DNA of 8,044 nt, from assembly GCA_946223375.1 (NCBI GenBank), contig CAMICU010000163.1:1-8044 (forward strand). Reading direction: 5' to 3'. A model generated the notes under the pieces. It saw only the letters and a list, made by a program, of their open reading frames with translations. It had not been told where the DNA came from and made no database searches. Each line of letters begins with the position of its first letter. Within the stretch, counting starts at the first letter, position 1. Of the stretch, positions 6,320 through 8,044 are shown in pieces. The DNA is from an uncultured Stenotrophomonas sp. Its GTDB lineage: Bacteria; Pseudomonadota; Gammaproteobacteria; Xanthomonadales; Xanthomonadaceae. The translations under genes were made by a program, and so were the position numbers.

Positions 6320-6643
6320 TCAGCCCGGGCGGTGGGACAGCAGGCCGATGCGGCGGAACCACATCTCCAGCGGCACGGTCACCAGCGGCGGCACCGCGGC
6401 GACCAGCGCCAGCAGCAGCGCCCACAGCGGCCAGCGCAGCTTGCCCCAGGCATACAGGGTCACCACCACGTAGAACAGGAAGGCCGCACCGTGCAGCGGC
6501 CCGAAGATCCGCACGCCCAGGTCGGTGATCTCCAGCCCGCGCTTGAGCAGCATGCCGACCAGCAGCCCGGCCCAGGTGACGCCCTCGATCAACGCGGCGG
6601 CGGCGAACAGCTTTCCGGCGGGAGACATCGGCTTGGCAGGCAT
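6320..6643 (-). CDS. DUF3817 family small integral membrane protein
   Basis: This encodes 107 aa. Three hydrophobic segments are visible at about residues 14-33, 48-67 and 72-92. The pattern EGVTWAGLLVGM (20-31) followed by GPLHGAAFLFYVV (48-60), and the end PLEMWFRR (91-98), matches the DUF3817 family (B. subtilis YdzA-like), whose function is unknown. The start ATG at 6641-6643 is supported by GGAG (6649-6652) 5 nt upstream; the frame stays open further upstream, but that part is arginine-rich and not family-like. It follows corA on the same strand with an 89-bp gap that holds its own -10-like TACAAT (6677-6682), so it may be transcribed independently. No enzymatic or transport role can be claimed. 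Confidence 0.85.
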   Translation of the reverse strand: MPAKPMSPAGKLFAAAALIEGVTWAGLLVGMLLKRGLEITDLGVRIFGPLHGAAFLFYVVVTLYAWGKLRWPLWALLLALVAAVPPLVTVPLEMWFRRIGLLSHRPG

Positions 6644-6676
6644 TGCAGCTCCATCGTGCATTCGGGGGAACCGCCG

Positions 6677-6682
6677 ATTGTA
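6677..6682 (-). promoter_or_regulatory. candidate -10 element for the DUF3817 gene
   Basis: TACAAT on the minus strand matches the -10 consensus at five of six positions and lies 33 nt before the ATG, giving a leader of about 26 nt that includes the GGAG ribosome-binding site. The -35 region is weak. Confidence 0.4.
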
Positions 6683-6732
6683 GGTGGGCGGCGCGGTCCA
6701 CTGCACGCGACCACACCGCCCGGGCCCCGTCG

Positions 6733-7662
6733 CTACAACCAGCCGCGTCGTTTGAACCACGCCAGCGGCAACGCGATGCTCAGCAGCACCGCGGCCAGCG
6801 CGATCGCGTAACCGTAGTGCCAGTGCAGCTCGGGCATGCGCGCGAAGTTCATGCCCCACACGCCGACCAGCACCGTCGGCGGGATGCCCACCACCGACGC
6901 CACCGCCATCACCTTCATCACTTCGTTCTGGTCCATGTTGATCAGGCCCAGCACGCTGTCCAGCAGGAACTCGATGCGGTCGCCCAGCTGCTGCTCGAAC
7001 TCGCTCAGCGAGGTCACGTCCTTGAGCACCAGCTTGATCCGCTTGGGCGCGGCCTCGCCGAACCAGGCCGGGGTCGATTCATCCAGGTAGTTGAGCATGC
7101 GCAGCAGGCCATGCAGCGTGTTGTGCAGGATGCCGATCTGCCGGCCCATGTGCCCCACCTCGTGCAGCATGCGCTCCAGCCGCCGCGGCGCGCGGCGCCC
7201 CTTGGGCTTGTTGAACGCTTCGCGCGAGAAATCGCTCATCGTGCTTTCCAGCGACTCCAGCAGATCGGCCAGGTGGTCGACGATGCGCTCGATCATGCGC
7301 AGGAACAGGTCGACCGGGCCGGCGCAGGGGTGCCGGTCCAGGTCCGCCTCCAGGTTCGCCAACGCCAGCACCGGGTACTCGCGCTGCACGACCAGTGCGG
7401 TCGGCGCCACCACGAAGCCCAGCGGCGCCGGACCATGGGCGGCCTCGTACTGGAAGCGCGGCAGGTTCAGCACCAGTGCCTGCCCTTCCACGCGGACCCG
7501 GCTGCTGAACTCGATCTCGCTGATCCCGGCGCGGTCCGGGATCGCGAAGCCGACCTGCTGCGAGGCCTGCGCCAGCTCCTCCGGCGTGGGCTGGCACAGA
7601 TCCACCCACAACGCGGCGGCGGCATTGGAGCCGCCCGGGGCGATGGCCCGGCAATGGAGCAT
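6733..7662 (-). CDS. corA: CorA family magnesium/cobalt transport channel
   Basis: This encodes 309 aa, close to E. coli CorA (316). CorA forms a pentameric inner-membrane channel for Mg2+ (also Co2+, Ni2+). Visible are the N-terminal soluble domain starting AALWVDLCQPTPEEL (16-30), which aligns with the AVWIDLVEP region of E. coli; a long helical stalk (about 115-245); a first membrane segment near 249-269 containing the family IPPT; the selectivity motif GMN (270-272) followed by MPEL (276-279); and a second membrane segment (283-302) ending with the basic tail FKRRGWL. The start at 7662 is chosen for its fit to the family N-terminus and GAGG 9 nt upstream; ATG 7695 has GGGGA upstream and would add 11 residues. 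Divergent from the small acidic-tail gene. Confidence 0.94.
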   Translation of the reverse strand: MLHCRAIAPGGSNAAAALWVDLCQPTPEELAQASQQVGFAIPDRAGISEIEFSSRVRVEGQALVLNLPRFQYEAAHGPAPLGFVVAPTALVVQREYPVLALANLEADLDRHPCAGPVDLFLRMIERIVDHLADLLESLESTMSDFSREAFNKPKGRRAPRRLERMLHEVGHMGRQIGILHNTLHGLLRMLNYLDESTPAWFGEAAPKRIKLVLKDVTSLSEFEQQLGDRIEFLLDSVLGLINMDQNEVMKVMAVASVVGIPPTVLVGVWGMNFARMPELHWHYGYAIALAAVLLSIALPLAWFKRRGWL

Positions 7663-7725
7663 GGTTACGTACCTCGGCAGGGAACCAGCCCGCATCGTCC
7701 ATCCCCTGCGCGGGCACGTAAAGGG

Positions 7726-7753
7726 CTGCCGGGCGCGGTTGCATTCCCGGCAG
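7726..7753. promoter_or_regulatory. inverted repeat in the corA/hypothetical divergent interval
   Basis: CTGCCGGG (7726-7733) and CCCGGCAG (7746-7753) are perfect 8-bp reverse complements separated by 12 nt (20-nt centre-to-centre), typical of a dimeric regulator site spanning two helical turns, or of an RNA hairpin in the corA leader. It lies 64 nt upstream of the corA start and 43 nt upstream of the divergent gene. Its role is inference. Confidence 0.4.
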
Positions 7754-7796
7754 GCCTTCACGCAAGCTCTGCGCTCCTTCGGCCAATGGTGTTTCC

Positions 7797-8044
7797 ATGC
7801 AAGACAACATTCTCCAGATCATCCCCGCCAATGGCTGGGTCGCCGTGTTCGAGGAAGGCGGCGAAGAGAGCGCCCAGTCGCTGGTGTGCTTCGCCATCGC
7901 CGAAGAGGCCGGCAAGCGCTCGGTGCGGCCGATGGTCGCCAACGGCAAGCTGATCAGCCTGGCCGACACCCTGCCCAACTTCGTCCGCGTGGAAGAACTC
8001 GACGCGTTCGAGGATGAGGACGAGGAAGAAGAGGATGAGGACTG
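7797..8044 (+). CDS. small hypothetical protein with polyacidic C-terminus (stop codon cut by window edge)
   Basis: 82 codons are visible from ATG 7797, and the window ends with TG, so a TGA stop at 8043-8045 is likely but not seen. The first 65 residues are of mixed composition with probable beta-strands (ILQIIPANGWVAVFEE, SLVCFAIAEE, VRPMVANGKLISL), which suggests a compact small domain. The last part (about 66-82) is almost wholly Asp/Glu after EELDAF. I do not recognise a named family. Codon use matches the neighbours, with G/C at nearly every third position, which supports real coding. No signal peptide or membrane segment is visible. The ribosome-binding site is weak. It is divergent from corA, and whether they are related is unknown. 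Confidence 0.75.
   Translation, partial: MQDNILQIIPANGWVAVFEEGGEESAQSLVCFAIAEEAGKRSVRPMVANGKLISLADTLPNFVRVEELDAFEDEDEEEEDED

Noticed and set aside
7663..7761. Cys-containing N-terminal extension of CorA (CxxC then a third Cys) from 7761
   Set aside because: It looks like a metal-binding motif, but family alignment and the ribosome-binding site place the start at 7662, and the upstream bases hold the inverted repeat and promoter region.
6643..7953. A 436-codon plus-strand open frame opposite corA and DUF3817
   Set aside because: Composition is His/Gln/Arg-rich and repetitive, and it is the antisense shadow of the CorA GMN-containing frame.

Overview
The window looks like ordinary core chromosome from a high-GC gammaproteobacterium of the family Xanthomonadaceae, most likely Stenotrophomonas or a close relative such as Xanthomonas. 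This is inferred from the very high third-position GC, the gene content, and the linkage of an AlgR-type LytTR regulator to hemC, which is also found in Pseudomonas. I see no insertion sequence, phage gene, tRNA, rRNA or CRISPR array. The copious long antisense frames are explained by GC-rich codon use.

Layout. At 1-327 (minus) lies the N-terminal part of a YafY-type HTH/WYL regulator that runs off the left edge. It is divergent from a DUF481 (YdiY-like) outer-membrane protein at 481-1257 (plus). Their shared 153-bp interval holds a perfect palindrome beside a -10-like hexamer. A strong hairpin terminator at 1292-1315 separates DUF481 from a minus-strand block read right to left: a phospholipase/carboxylesterase-family serine hydrolase (3107-3772), the response regulator algR (2273-3001) and hemC (1332-2240). 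To the right is opgH/mdoH (3880-5835, minus), the glucosyltransferase for periplasmic glucans, with 484 bp of apparently non-coding, inverted-repeat-rich DNA upstream (5836-6319). Next come a small DUF3817 membrane protein (6320-6643, minus) and a CorA metal-ion channel (6733-7662, minus). CorA is divergent from a small acidic-tailed hypothetical protein (7797 to the right edge, plus), whose stop codon is cut after two bases.

Functionally the genes are mostly cell-envelope and housekeeping functions: outer membrane (DUF481), periplasmic glucan synthesis (OpgH), divalent-cation uptake (CorA), tetrapyrrole synthesis (HemC) and two transcriptional regulators. No single pathway unites them.

I found no convincing new multi-gene system. 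The most interesting signals are regulatory. Two genes (the WYL regulator and hemC) have a -10-like hexamer exactly 7 nt before the start codon and no Shine-Dalgarno sequence, which suggests leaderless transcripts. The promoter palindrome between the WYL regulator and DUF481 is a good operator candidate. The structured DNA upstream of opgH is unexplained. All functional calls rest on recognised motifs; no database search was run.
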